Shown here piece by piece: positions 1 to 11,769 of a DNA stretch of 64,000 nucleotides (position 1 is the first letter of the stretch; each line of letters begins with the position of its first letter). Where the stretch lies: contig OZ026843.1 in the NCBI GenBank assembly GCA_964023205.1, forward strand, positions 915,029 to 979,028. Direction: 5' to 3'. The DNA is from Lutraria lutraria. Taxonomy: Eukaryota > Mollusca > Bivalvia > Venerida > Mactridae. The notes under the pieces are model-generated. The model did no database searches. It was not told the origin of the DNA and was given only the letters and a program-made list of their open reading frames with translations. A program made the translations under genes and the position numbers.

Positions 1-6
1 TTTACA

Positions 7-62
7 TCCAGCAGATATTGCAACGTCTGATACATCGAGATGATAGTTTCCCCTGATTTTAA
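7..62. repeat. 56-bp direct repeat, copy 1
   Basis: This segment is identical over 56 bases to 628-683 and lies in the same orientation, 621 bp upstream. It begins TCCAGCAGATATTGCAACG. The flanks of the two copies differ on both sides. I cannot assign it to an element; a segmental duplication or a short dispersed repeat are both possible. Confidence 0.8.
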
Positions 63-627
63 GGCAGGTCCGAACGACAATCAATAGCTTACTGGTCCAG
101 TCTAGTGCATCTTGCTATTTGGTAGCCCGAATGGTCGTGCTCTTGAAAATGCAGCCGAAACTCTGTATATCAAAGGACTTAGGAAAAATTGTTCGATCTA
201 AATGAACTTCGATGTATAAATTATTAGAGAAATTCGCTGTGTTTATTACATTTTGGAGCGATCGTCGGTGTGTTGTAATAATCATTTAATCGTGTTATAA
301 GATACGGAACACGGTATTTATACGTTTCGATGTATTTATTTTAGCAACATGTCGTAAATAAACAAAACATTATAAACATATTCACACAGACTAATTTTAT
401 AATCGCGAGCGTGGACACTGACTTGTTTACGCAATTGTCATTAATTAAGTATCGATTTCGGAGCTCAATACAAAAAATAGACGGTCACTTTATGGTTCGA
501 TATAGATGGTCACTTTACAGTTGAAAATCTATGTTTGGGACCGTTATACCAGGTTTTTACGACGACGTACCCTCAGACAACGGAGTATATTATTTTTGGA
601 GACTTTATTTAAATATTTTATATGCAT

Positions 628-683
628 TCCAGCAGATATTGCAACGTCTGATACATCGAGATGATAGTTTCCCCTGATTTTAA
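628..683. repeat. 56-bp direct repeat, copy 2
   Basis: Second copy of the repeat at 7-62, with no mismatch that I can see. A minus-strand open frame of 75 codons crosses it, but the frame has no recognisable domain and is probably chance. Confidence 0.8.
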
Positions 684-3180
684 TTTTAGGGTGGAAACAG
701 GGACTACATATAGAGTACCTCGTGAACTGTAGAACCATATGACCAGATTCATGAGATTCATGAAACATCAACGGCTTGTATTTTTTATGGGTAGATGATC
801 ACTTTAGTTTCGGGATCAGTTAAGTCAAAATAACAAATTCGTTTGATCTGAAACTTTGCACATCCTGATAAAAAATGTTACATAGGCCACATTCTAGTTT
901 TGAATTGCCGGATGCGATTTTGCGCCGTACAAACATTTAACTTGTCTACTATTTGTTTCAATCTGCAATATGACCGTGTTTATCTAACAACTCAAGTTAA
1001 CGTTAATCATAGGTTGACTTTTTAACCGTTTACATACGAAGAACGAAACAGATGCTTTTGTTTCAATTAGTGTGAAAGTCACTGATTCATGTTGTATTGT
1101 CATAAATTTGTTGCTTTTTTATACTCATGTATATTGTAATTATATAATTATGTTTGTTTAACTCTTCATGTAATGGAGGAAAATAAAACATCTATCTCAT
1201 TCTATAGGATGATTCAGATGGGTGAAATCTACAAGCGTAGAAAAATTAAGACCACGCCAACGTAAAGCGATTCTGCAATTGTTTAACGTATCGGCATAGG
1301 TTGAAATCGCTAAAATAACGTAAAATGATATTTTACGTTATTTACAAAGATTGAATATCATACTTTAACACCAAGCAACAAAAATTTTAACGGAACGCCA
1401 CAAAATGGTGTTTTATTGCGATAAATACTGCACCCCTGTATCGACTTTTCCTAATCAATAACGTAATGCGCATTGTATTGGTACGATATGATAGTATTAA
1501 TTCATTAATGACAAAACATTTGTTATAAAATCTCTTACTAGACATCAAACATGGGCATGGTTTCAATTATTGAGCCGTAAACATTAGCGATTTTGATTGG
1601 CTATCAAAATTGAAAAGGGGAGCGTCAAATTCGTTGATTTCATGAGACGATAATGATCCGACATTTCAATTGTTAATTGCTCAGCTTAAAAAACACAGTA
1701 GGTGTCATTTTCGAATTAACATTGCCGTCTTATTTGATGACGGATTTCAAAGCGGTTTTCGGTATTTTGTAGCGGAAATGTTAATCTAGGGAAACGTGCC
1801 TCTGAATTTTGATACTAGTTTTGTTTTATCTATGGTGTATTACGTAATAAACTTCGGTGTTTTATGTACGGAATATCTTTAAAGTCAAGTATCTAGCGAA
1901 CCGAGGACTTTATAAAAAAACTGAGGCACGGTTCCCTGCATTATACATTTATAGTTATTTTAAGGCTATTTGTTGTAATATATTCCTAAATACAGAGTAG
2001 TTATCGTTGTTCAAAATATCGAAAATTACGTGCGTTATTGGTTTATAGAAGACCAATCAAATGTAATATTTGTTTCAAATCACTTGCAATGTACTTTATA
2101 CAGTGGGTCTATTTTAGTGTATAATTATGGTTTAGTTTTTAAATCTATAAATTGGTGAAACTTGATTTGACCTCACATCCACGCCAGATTCCTTAATGTG
2201 TACTTCTTGTGAAATTTGTAAAGTAAAAATGTACAAATATGTATTTTATGCGGTCGAAATAAAGTTATAAACCGTTCTTCACAAACATTTTACATTTATT
2301 TGAATTATGTCTAAATGCGTAATTTATTTAGCTGACCTAATATGAACATTTTAATGCGTGACCTTAGTATAATTGGACTGCTAGCTGATAAGTAGTGTTC
2401 ACACGGTACTATAACGGCAATTTAGGAATTTAATAAAAATCATACTTTTGGATTCAACAGTGTTAATAACAACAAATAAACTTCGCGACTGTCTTTTTAA
2501 AGACATTTCTTGTTACTAATATCGTCAAAATCGCGAAATCAACCACAAACGTCATAATGGCTTATGTTCCTTTTAGCTAGACAATGAATCAAAAACATAG
2601 AACTAATGTCCATAAGCAATGGAACAGGAGAACATAATTATTGTATCATACAACTCTATTTATTACACAGCATACATGATCACCGTGAACTAAATTAGCA
2701 AACCAAAGTTTCCAATGTGGCAACTGAAACAAACATCTTTACCAACAAATAAAAGATATCATGATTTGTATATTTCGGTAAGAATAACAAATCTTCGTAC
2801 GACTGGCTTACAGAAACTAAACGTTAAAGTTGATGATTTTTCTATGGAAATGGAAAGTCGAAACCATGATATTTTCAACACAACCGTGTAGAACAGCTTC
2901 ATTAAACGTATAAAAACACCACACTTGACAATTGATAATTAAAAAGGCAAAGTTACATGGAATTGATGCATTTATACAAGTTCAGCTGACATTTCTATCG
3001 CTTAAAGAGATCCACGTTAATTGAAACACTTCTTTAATTAAATCTCTGGTGGCATGGCTTAGTTTTTACAACTTCATTTAAAGGCGGGCACAAGTTCTTT
3101 GATCAAACTGTCACTGATAGTTTCACTGACAGAATATTGAAAAAAAAGAGTTTTTTCAGTGAAACTAGACTACACACATG
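684..3180. other. Unannotated AT-rich stretch
   Basis: I find no supported gene here. All six frames are broken by frequent stops. The only structure is the hairpin listed at 1312-1344 and an AATAAAACATCTATCTCATT string near 1182 that resembles a retroelement 3' end but has no coding sequence before it. Confidence 0.6.
1312..1344. repeat. Near-perfect palindrome
   Basis: AAATAACGTAAAAT and ATTTTACGTTATTT face each other across a few bases (TGAT overlap region), giving a compact AT-rich hairpin with about 14-bp arms. No flanking element is visible. Confidence 0.6.
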
Positions 3181-3380
3181 TTTGAAATATGAATAGTAAT
3201 GGACATGTCACGTAATGATGTGTGAAATATGAATAGTAATGGACATGTCATGTAATGATGTGTGAAATATGAATAGTTATGGACATGTCACGTAATGATG
3301 TGTGAAATATGAATAGTAATAGACATGTCACGTAATGATGTGTGAAATATGAATAGTAATAGACATGTCACGTAATGATG
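3181..3380. repeat. Tandem repeat, 5 x 40 bp
   Basis: Five head-to-tail units of exactly 40 bp (starts at 3181, 3221, 3261, 3301, 3341), each containing GAAATATGAATAGTAAT and GACATGTCACGTAATGATG. Units differ by only one to three substitutions (for example GGACATG versus AGACATG; the last two units are identical). Because 40 is not a multiple of three it is not coding. Confidence 0.95.
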
Positions 3381-5410
3381 TGTATGTTATTATTATTTGC
3401 TTATGTTTATAGTTAGATACTTAGCTTGTGTATACGTTCTGTTCTAACATCTATATAAATACAAAACGTATGAAATAATGATTAATAGTTTTAAATGACT
3501 TATTTACACTTTGACGTGAAGAAATAATTGTTTTATGTGAAAAAATCAAATAACCTGTCTAGCTTAAATCATTCCAACACAATAATACGAGTACTGTACA
3601 TCACGGTGTGACATAAACAAGTTGGGAGTAACTTATTTGTTATATACAATTTATTTTCCCTTAATGTTTGTGAATACTAAAATTTAACCGGTAATTCACT
3701 GACAGTATATATATCATGTTTAATGTATTCTCAAATGTCGAATCTAACGTACCGTTGACATAATAAAACAATTTACAACTTATTCATTTACTAGTGAGAA
3801 TTAAATAAATTCGATCTAGGTACAAATTCTTTCTGAAACATCCACTGTACTTTAGCACTGAGAATGTGTAACCATTTTAATCCAATTTCAGTTTTATTTA
3901 TCACCACACTTTTAAAATTGAAAATAGTAATTAGGAGTTGTTTTGCAGAAATGCGCACTTTTAAAATCAAGGCATAAATTTACCAAAATTGTGGGAAAAG
4001 TCAGTAAATCTAATAAATCAAGTGCTAATATTATCAACTGCATTTACTTAAATTTCATTTGCAACTTTTACTCTTCTGCTTCAGTTAATCGTAGCCTCAT
4101 TTTTGTAAGTCTTAGAAATTGAAAGTCAAGCTAAGTTAATCATATTAGCTAGAACACCAGTATATCGTAACTTGGGAATTTAAGACAAACTGAAATATGT
4201 TTTATCTCTGGTGAAAAACATTATACCAACAATCGGTGTAATTTGGAGACTTTAAAGGCGGAAGAATATCCAAGCTATACACTTAGGTAGAACCATCGAC
4301 CTTAAAATTTGGACCCTGTGGGATTCGGAAACCATAACAACAAATGTTGTTAAAGTTTAAACAAGCATGTTCCATAAACGCAAAATTACCAAGATAAATA
4401 AACAAAATGACAATAGACTCACAAGATTACAGTCGAACCTGCTGTTTGCTGCTACCTCTAAATATAGGCTACCCTGTGAATGAAGGCCATTCTTTTTAAA
4501 AAACGATATTGATTATTTTGAACAAAATAACCTCAAAATAAAGGCCACATGTTCGACTGTGGATAAGTCTTCTAGTTACCAAAAGATTTGGGTCAATATG
4601 ATGAAAAATATTTGAATTTAGTATCTTAACATTTAAATAAGTATGTGTCTGTTGTAATCGTTCAAATACGAGTTTTACATTGAAATACCTATTATTGATA
4701 TCGCTGGTATTTATAAATTTTCTTCCCGTTCGTGTTGAGTTAATCTAAGTTTTGATTCCATTTCAAATTCGACGCTTAATTTTTTTCGATTCGCATGTTG
4801 AACAATCGTAGCCATAGACGATCCTGTGTTTGAGAATAGCGTTACAAGGTCGAGGTCGGTGACATCCCTGTCAACTAGTTATTCATACATCAAGAACTAT
4901 TCATGGCGTATGATAATCTAGTTTAAGAAAAGTTCATGAATTCCTTTCGAAGAGGTATAGTTCCTGGAACAGAGTATATTTCAAGGACGAGCTTACCCGT
5001 GATCGTTTAGAGCGGGCCCCATTTCGCTAACATTTCTCGGATAGCTCATTTATTGCTATTCACTGGAATTGACACTTTTCTGAGCTAAGTTATACAATTT
5101 CACAGCGTTTATGAAACGATCGTATTTTAATTTTGTCGCAAGTAAGCAAGAAACGACGAAATACATGTAGTAGATTAGCTAAGATATGTCTGTACAACGG
5201 AATCTTGAAGATTTCGATAGAAATATAGTATATTGTTGAAGCATGTATGAAAAAGCTGAAATGTAGTCGTAGAATTTTGTTAAATGTGTGAAACATTTGA
5301 AGATTCAGGCCCCAGTTTCATGCATTTGAAATAGACAAGACAGAATCTGTTTACATACACAATACAGTTATCATGTTTGTATTTTGTCATTGTCAGTGCC
5401 GGTATACCCG
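3381..5410. other. Unannotated stretch
   Basis: No gene or repeat supported. Short open frames in this interval have no domain-like composition. Confidence 0.55.
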
Positions 5411-5645
5411 CTGCTGTGCACCATCCAAAACGTAAACAAAAAGCCGCCATCTTGGAAGAAAAAGGTAATTGTTTGCTTATTTCTTCGATTTCGCTTTTCT
5501 TTCAAATATCTTCTATAGCTAAGAACATGCTACACAATTTTCTGGACACATTGGTACCCAAAGTATTTACTAGGTACCTCTAGAATAAAGGTTACCTTGG
5601 ACAAGAAAATCGAATCGAGAGAAAAATTCCGTGGTGCACAGCAGC
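5411..5645. repeat. Short inverted repeat pair, MITE-like
   Basis: GCTGCTGTGCACCA (5411-5424) is repeated in inverted form as TGGTGCACAGCAGC (5632-5645), bounding about 235 bp. Arms are only 14 bp and no target duplication is clear, so this is a weak MITE candidate. Confidence 0.35.
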
Positions 5646-5654
5646 TCATTTAGT

Positions 5655-6110
5655 ATTTTTCGATTTGTGAAGTTTCATTGAATTCCTGTATGTAGTTCAT
5701 GAGAAGTAGTCCGGACAAATTTGCCTACTGTATACACTTTATAAAAATCAAAGGGCTATAACTCAGTGAAATTAATCCAAACGAAAAATGGTTTTAGCAT
5801 GCACAGTTAGGCTCACTACTGATCACTTCTGTGTAGTTTCATTGAAATCCTGTCAGTAGTTGCCAGGCTGAGAAATTGTCCGGACAAAATTTGCCTATTG
5901 TATATACTGTATAAAAAAACAAAGGGCTGTAACTCAGTTAAAATTAAGCCAAACAGAAAATGGTTTCAGCATGCACAACTAGGCTTACTACTGATCACTG
6001 CTGTGAAGTTTCATTGAAATCCTGTCAGTAGTTGCTGAGAAATTGTCCGGACAAATTGTGTCTACAGACGCACGGACCAACCGACCGTCAAGCGTGAATC
6101 CAATATAGCC
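5655..6110. repeat. Dispersed repeat with ~168-bp tandem core
   Basis: Units recur at about 164-172 bp (GTTTCATTGA at 5672, 5836 and 6008). Each contains AAGGGCT(A/G)TAACTCAGT, ACTACTGATCACT and TTGTCCGGACAAA. The array ends in a segment with ACGCACGGACCAACCGACCG. The layout (imperfect tandem core plus a GACGnACGG-rich end) resembles tandem-core elements of bivalves. No coding potential is visible. Confidence 0.65.
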
Positions 6111-6181
6111 CCCATAATAAATAATAAATACTAATCTGAATGCAAAAATCATAACATTACAAGCATGGCAAAAATCTATCA

Positions 6182-6413
6182 AATTGGGCTAAAAGAAGTA
6201 ACGAGGCTGAAAATAAAAATAAGTTTGTTTGGAGTGCTCCGACCTAGACTTTTAGCACTGGGCAGGTAGGTAGGTAGGGAAGTTTTACCCCCCCCCTCCC
6301 CCAAACCCCCCCCCCCTGATTTTATGTATTTGCTAGGATTTTCGTGAGTAGGTTGGAGCACTCCAAACAAACTTATTTTTATTTTCAGCCTCGTTACTTC
6401 TTTTAGCCCAATT
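6182..6413. mobile_element. Foldback element with perfect 59-bp arms
   Basis: The left arm (6182-6240, beginning AATTGGGCTAAAAGAAGTAA) and right arm (6355-6413) are exact reverse complements over 59 bp, separated by a 114-bp spacer. The spacer has a GGTAGGTAGGTAGGG run and long C tracts (CCCCCCCCTCCCCC, then a further C13). No coding sequence and no unambiguous target duplication. Perfect arms argue for a recent origin or gene conversion between arms. Confidence 0.85.
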
Positions 6414-8740
6414 AGATAACTATGTACAATAAAATTATATTGTGGCGATATGTATACACAATTTTGTTTTATATACGAGTAAGTATGAGATATTTGTTCG
6501 AAACTGAATTCGTTTGTCAAAAATTTATGTTCCCAGATTGCTCGGTGTATATAATCAAAAATATTATGACAAGTACGAATCACTGACTTGTTTGTCGTGA
6601 TTAAAATGTTTTACAATGCTTGGTAGATATTTATAAATAAAAACCACCACATATTTTTAGTTGTCGTTTTCTGTTCTTCACTTTGAATAATAATTTGGAA
6701 CAAAAAAAGTATTTAATGGCAAGTGTTCTAATTTGAGATGTTAGAAAATATGATAATTTTCTGAGGACTTGAATGTTGATTCCAAGCTTTAGTCATCCGA
6801 CCAAAATGTTTAGCAGTGAAATGAAAATATTTCAAAATGTTGTTTCCGTATGCCAGCAAACAATTAGATATTTTTCGAAAGATGTTTTTTTGTTTGAATC
6901 ACTAAATTTGTGGCTGGATCTTGCATCTTAGGCTTCAAACAGATTGGACTTGTGGTTTGATTTTCACAGCAGAAAAGCTCATGTAGGTAAGGACCCTATT
7001 GTATGAGTTAATTGCCTCTTCAACATAAATGTTCACGAGAGATTTTCTAGTGGATAAAATACATTGTCAATGAAGCTATCATTTTGGCTTGGTTGTCTTA
7101 GGCTTCAAGTAGATCGGACGCTAAATGTTTCAAAAATATTTTCTCTCCATCAGTTTTCTTAAGCGAGTAGGGTGAATTGTTTGGTAATGTTGTCAGTGTT
7201 ATCATAGATCAATGTTAGTTTCAGTGTCAGATAGTAGTTTGTAAACCTTTCTTGTAGTACGAATGATCCACCGAGTTGTTTTTTAATATGGATATCAGTA
7301 GAGATATTTAACCTTCAGATTTTGGTTGTATATGTGATAATCGTCAGGCAAACATAGGAATTGTTTCTTAGAAATGTCAGTATTTCAGTATTGTATCATG
7401 AAGTTTACATTGGTTTGTATATTTCATAATCGCTAGTCAGACCTGTCTCACACCGGCGTGTAGAATAGTTTCGTAGAAATGTCAGTATTTCACATGATCA
7501 GTTTTCCTAAGCGACCATTCTAGTTTCAGCCCCAGATGTTAGTAACATATATTTGATAACCGGCTTCCACATTTAATAAGTCTGTACTGCAGGACAGAAA
7601 AAAATATCAGAATGTTTAAATTTCAAGTAAATCTATCCAACATCCCTGTGTTGGGAAGTAAATGTTCTGTAGTGACATAAAAATGAGCAAACATTACTTC
7701 AACATATTTCATACAGATATCTATAGAACAGAACCAGCAAGAATTATCTAATAATTTTCATGATATTCAACAATACGTTAGATTTCTATAAAAAAAACAC
7801 CCTAATACTTGAGCTGTGCGAGCAACTCATATAACTATATATTTCAGTGTTACGAACAGACCAAAAATGTCAATCTGTAGGATTTTTCATTTCTTACATA
7901 ACACACAAATTCACATTTCAAGATTTTCTATTTGATCGGTCTGACCTGATTACTTTTTGGAATAATACAATATGTTAGGGTAGCTCTATCTATACATAAA
8001 GGGTTCTTCCCTAAAAATCTGTCAAAAGCCGAAATGTCTACCACTAGGAATGCCAACAATTACACCCAAGATAATGACTCTGGGGTAGTAGAAGATTGGG
8101 GAGACAATCCCCAGAAAGAGACAGCTTCAACTTGAAGAATGAACTGAAGGGCCATGTTCTTTGGTCAGTAAGTGTTCTTCTCTGGGGTCGAAGAAGAGAA
8201 AATGGAACAGCTGGTGTCCCGCCTGTTTTGGGAGATGTGTTCATCTGTAAGATTTAGATATTTTACACTGAAAAAGAGCCTTTGATTGATAATGATTCTT
8301 GTTTGTGATTTTTCAATAACTTGTTCATGTATATCACTGATCTTTTATGTTTTGTTTTATATCTTAAGGAGACATAGAAAACAATGTGGCTGACTTCAGG
8401 TCTATTATACTGTAAAAATACTAAATAAAATTGTAGTTTCAAAAATTATGTTGTTATTTTGATAGCGAAACAAAATGGATTAAAATCCTCACAGATTGGA
8501 ACAAAAAGATACTGTTTTGATACTATTTTTTCTGAATAGAGAGAAAAAATCCAGAGGCGAGCACGAACATGAACAGGAGATTTTTGTAATATATCATTAC
8601 ACTGATCACTTGAGGATAATAACCAGGCCCCAGTTTTACGCATATAATTGACTAATAGTATGTAAAAGTGTTAAAACATGCAAGCATAAAATATTTTGGG
8701 TCCGGCGGACGAATTAAGTCTCAAGTATAAACTTCCCAAT
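6414..8740. other. Unannotated stretch with faint repeats
   Basis: No gene supported. Short phrases recur, such as TTAGGCTTCAA(A/G)(C/T)AGAT (about 6930 and 7100) and AGAAATGTCAGTATTTCA (about 7370 and 7478), suggesting an old, diverged ~110-170-bp repeat. The part near 7700-7830 pairs in inverted orientation with 11310-11430 across the LINE. Confidence 0.4.
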
Positions 8741-8762
8741 GACAGATTCAAATCAATGTTAA

Positions 8763-10886
8763 CCCAAAGAATTCTGGAAATATTTTAAATCGAAAACAAA
8801 ACCATCAGATGATAGTATTTCTATTGACGCATTCGAGGAATATTTGTCAAACTTGAGTAACGGTATGCTTGATTGTTATAATGCTGAAGCAGAAATTTTT
8901 TGTAGTAATAACGATTTTGACCAAACTAATGTTAGCTACCCAGAACTCGATCAGCCAATTACGATTAATGAAATCCAGCGTGCTATTAAATCGCTCAAGC
9001 GGAACAAATCTGTCGGTAGCGATTGTTTGATGAATGAGTATTTTATTGAATGTATTGACATATTATCTCCTCATTTGTGCGATATATTTAACAGCATCTT
9101 AAATTCTGGTTGCTATCCTGAAAAATGGATGGAAGGGGTAATAGTACCATTACACAAGAAAGGTAGCACGGACGATGTAAATAATTATCGTGGGATTACT
9201 CTACTTAGCTGTATGTCTAAACTTTTTACTACAGTACTTAACAAAAGAATAGAATCATTTTGCGAAAACAATGATATCATTTCGGACGCACAGTTCGGTT
9301 TTAGAAAAGGACGCTCAACCGTGGATGCTATATTCATTCTAATGTCACTGGTGCAAAAATATTTAAATGAAAATAAACGCTTGTATGTTGTTTTTGTTGA
9401 CATGATGAAGTGTTTCGACTCTATTTATAGAAACGCACTTTGGTTGAAATTATTTAAAAGCGGCATCCAAGGTAAATTACTTAGAATTGTTAAGGACATG
9501 TACCAAAAAGTAAAATCTTGCGTAAAATCATGTTCCTCATTCTCAGATTACTTTGATTATGCTGTCGGCCTTCGTCAAGGCGAAGTTATGTCCCCTTTGT
9601 TATTTTCCCTTTTTGTGGAAGATTTGGAACTTTATTTACAAAATGATATAAATTCTGGTATACAAATTGACGATATTTTATTAATATTGCTATTATTTGC
9701 GGATGACATGGCTATTATTGGTAAATCACCGAAAGAATTGCAATCCCATTTAGACCGTTTAAATTCATATTGTAATACTTGGGGCCTTACTGTAAATACA
9801 TCAAAAACTAGAATAATGGTTTTTCGCAAGCGCGGTAAGTTATTACCTACAGAAAGATGGACCTATAATAACCAAGTCATACAGGTAGTTGATGATTTCA
9901 ATTACTTAGGATCAATTTTTACTTATACTGGTAATTTTGGCCTTAACATAGAGCACCTTGTCGGTAAGGCTTTAAAATCGTTGAATGTACTTTTGTATAA
10001 ATGCCACGACTTTGATTTGAAACCAAAGACTCTTTGTATGTTGTTTGATGCTTTTGTTTTACCTGTACTTAATTACTCATCTGAAATTTGGGGTTACACC
10101 AAATCTAAAGAGGTAGAGAGGATACATTTAAAATTTTGTAAGCGCCTTTTAAATGTCAGAAGTAATACATGTACAGCTGCTGTTTACGGAGAACTTGGCA
10201 GGTACCCTCTCTTCATTCACCGATATGTACGGATTATACAATACTGGCTTAAAATCACAAACAGTGATAATATTATATTACGTACAGTATATAATGAAGC
10301 TCTGGCAGATTCGGATAAAGGCCGTCCAAATTGGGTTACAAATGTTAGAATACTTTTAAACAATTATGGTTTTACATATGTTTTCGAAAATACTGCTACA
10401 CTCAATAAGAAGTTATTTATATCAGAATTTAAAAGTAGACTGATTTATTGTTTTAATCAGGAATGGTGTAGACAATTGGATAGTCCGGTTTTAACATTAT
10501 ATAAAGAATTTAAATCAGTATATGAATACGAATGCTATTTAGACATATTACCAAAAAGCCTTAGATTTTACTTTTGTAGACTTAGATTGTCTGGTCTCCC
10601 ATTACGAATACAAACGGGTAGATATGCACGTAATCGTGTTGTTAGGGAAGAAATGTATTGTTTATGTTGCAATCAACTAGATATTGAAGACGAATTTCAT
10701 TTTGTTTGTATATGCCCATGTTTTAACGCCATTAGAAGAAAATATATCAACATTTATTTTTATCAACGCCCGTCCGTATATAAATTTATTGAATTGTTGA
10801 ATTCTAGTAACAAAACTATCCTCCTTAGATTATCTTTATACATCAAGGAATCTTTATTCTTAAGAAAAACGATATTGAATGTATAA
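8763..10886 (+). CDS. LINE ORF2 fragment: reverse transcriptase and zinc knuckle
   Basis: Encodes the reverse transcriptase and C-terminal part of a non-LTR retrotransposon ORF2, used in target-primed reverse transcription. The frame is open from 8763 to the stop at 10884-10886 (707 codons) with no ATG at its start, as expected for a truncated ORF2. RT motifs are complete: NYRGITLLS fingers block, motif A FVDMMKCFDS (first Asp codon at 9399-9401), GLRQGEVMSPLLFSLFVEDL, and catalytic FADDM at 9696-9710. A C-x2-C...H...C cluster (CLCCNQ, then EFHFVCICPCF) lies near the C terminus, typical of an RT-associated zinc knuckle. The upstream piece has PKEFWKYFKSK, the usual linker before RT. No endonuclease domain remains. 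Clade (CR1/Jockey-like versus other) is not resolved by eye. Confidence 0.88.
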   Translation, partial: PKEFWKYFKSKTKPSDDSISIDAFEEYLSNLSNGMLDCYNAEAEIFCSNNDFDQTNVSYPELDQPITINEIQRAIKSLKRNKSVGSDCLMNEYFIECIDILSPHLCDIFNSILNSGCYPEKWMEGVIVPLHKKGSTDDVNNYRGITLLSCMSKLFTTVLNKRIESFCENNDIISDAQFGFRKGRSTVDAIFILMSLVQKYLNENKRLYVVFVDMMKCFDSIYRNALWLKLFKSGIQGKLLRIVKDMYQKVKSCVKSCSSFSDYFDYAVGLRQGEVMSPLLFSLFVEDLELYLQNDINSGIQIDDILLILLLFADDMAIIGKSPKELQSHLDRLNSYCNTWGLTVNTSKTRIMVFRKRGKLLPTERWTYNNQVIQVVDDFNYLGSIFTYTGNFGLNIEHLVGKALKSLNVLLYKCHDFDLKPKTLCMLFDAFVLPVLNYSSEIWGYTKSKEVERIHLKFCKRLLNVRSNTCTAAVYGELGRYPLFIHRYVRIIQYWLKITNSDNIILRTVYNEALADSDKGRPNWVTNVRILLNNYGFTYVFENTATLNKKLFISEFKSRLIYCFNQEWCRQLDSPVLTLYKEFKSVYEYECYLDILPKSLRFYFCRLRLSGLPLRIQTGRYARNRVVREEMYCLCCNQLDIEDEFHFVCICPCFNAIRRKYINIYFYQRPSVYKFIELLNSSNKTILLRLSLYIKESLFLRKTILNV

Positions 10887-11060
10887 TTATATGTTCATCC
10901 TCATTTACAATTACATTTTGTATTGATTATTTTGTCATATTTGTTTGAATTATCTTTGTATATAGATTTAGATCACGTGATTATCTGTACATATTATAAA
11001 TGTATGCAAACCAGACGATGTACTTCGTATAAGTCTAAATAAAATATGTTCTGTTCTGTT
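8763..11060 (+). mobile_element. 5'-truncated LINE copy (family 1)
   Basis: The element comprises an open ORF2 frame, a ~170-bp 3' UTR and a short tail AATAAAATATGTTCTGTTCTGTT. The same TGTTC-type tail ends the minus-strand copy at 33341 and the solo 3' end at 63048, defining a family. The 5' side is truncated between the endonuclease and RT domains: the frame is closed by TAA just before 8763. This is the best preserved RT copy in the window. Confidence 0.85.
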
Positions 11061-11600
11061 ATTGAATTACACTACATCAAGAGTGTATAGCTTGTTCGCA
11101 ATTGTGTGAAAATGAGAAATATTTGGCTTGATAAATTAGTTGAGTTTGGTTTTATCGGTGAAATTGTGGTCAGAACGCAAACATGCTGTACAAATTTGTT
11201 GATATTGTTAACTGTATCTATCGAACACTGTTACAATACATTATTCAAGACATCATATTTCGTAAACCCTGCAAGAATTTATAGACAAATTTAACCTGAA
11301 ATGCGTGATGTATTGGAGCTTACGTCATATTGCTCGCACGACACTATATAGCTTGATAGATAAAGCATATTGTTGAATATCATGAAAAGAATTGTTAGAA
11401 ATTATCTACAGGAATCAAAATTTTCTTTGTATGTATGCATGTCTATGTTTATCAAGTACCAATGTTACAAATTGACAAAATATACACAGTTATTTCAATC
11501 CTAATCCTGTACTGAAAACGCATAAATTAACATTTCAAGATTTTCCATTTTCTATGTGTCTTGCTCAGTTTTGGTGATGTTATAGGTTTTTCATATCACA
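11061..11600. other. Unannotated stretch
   Basis: No gene supported. Around 11310-11430 it contains the inverted partner (TTGCTCGCACGACAC, ATTGTTGAATATCATGAAAA) of sequence near 7740-7830. Confidence 0.45.
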
Positions 11601-11604
11601 ATAA

Positions 11605-11765
11605 CACTATATAAATATCACATCCCACATAGGGTGATAGAACGAAATGTTCACCCGAGACAAGTATTGTCGACCGAGGCGTTAGCCGAGGTTGACATTA
11701 CTTTGTCAAGGGTGAACATTGCGTTCTTTAACCTTATGCGGGATGTGATATTTATAGTATTATAC
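11605..11765. mobile_element. Palindromic MITE-like element
   Basis: Two halves face each other: ATAAATATCACATCCC at the left is mirrored by GGGATGTGATATTTAT at the right, with GTTCACCC/GGGTGAAC and GAGACAAGTA/ACTTTGTC pairs inside and a CCGAGGCGTTAGCCGAGG centre. No coding. A half copy in matching orientation lies at 13800-13893, on the far side of the tyrosine-recombinase exons. Confidence 0.75.
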
Positions 11766-11769
11766 CGAA

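Noticed and set aside
7..683. Solo LTR pair
   Set aside because: Repeats are only 56 bp, no TG..CA ends, no target duplication, no primer-binding site or internal coding.
3181..3380. CRISPR-like array
   Set aside because: No spacers; simple 40-bp tandem repeat.
6179..6583. 134-codon minus-strand frame
   Set aside because: It runs through the foldback element and its C-tracts; no domain, composition set by the repeat.
8844..10886. TTG at 8844 as start of the LINE frame
   Set aside because: The frame is open and family-like upstream to 8763; the copy is truncated, so no true start is present.
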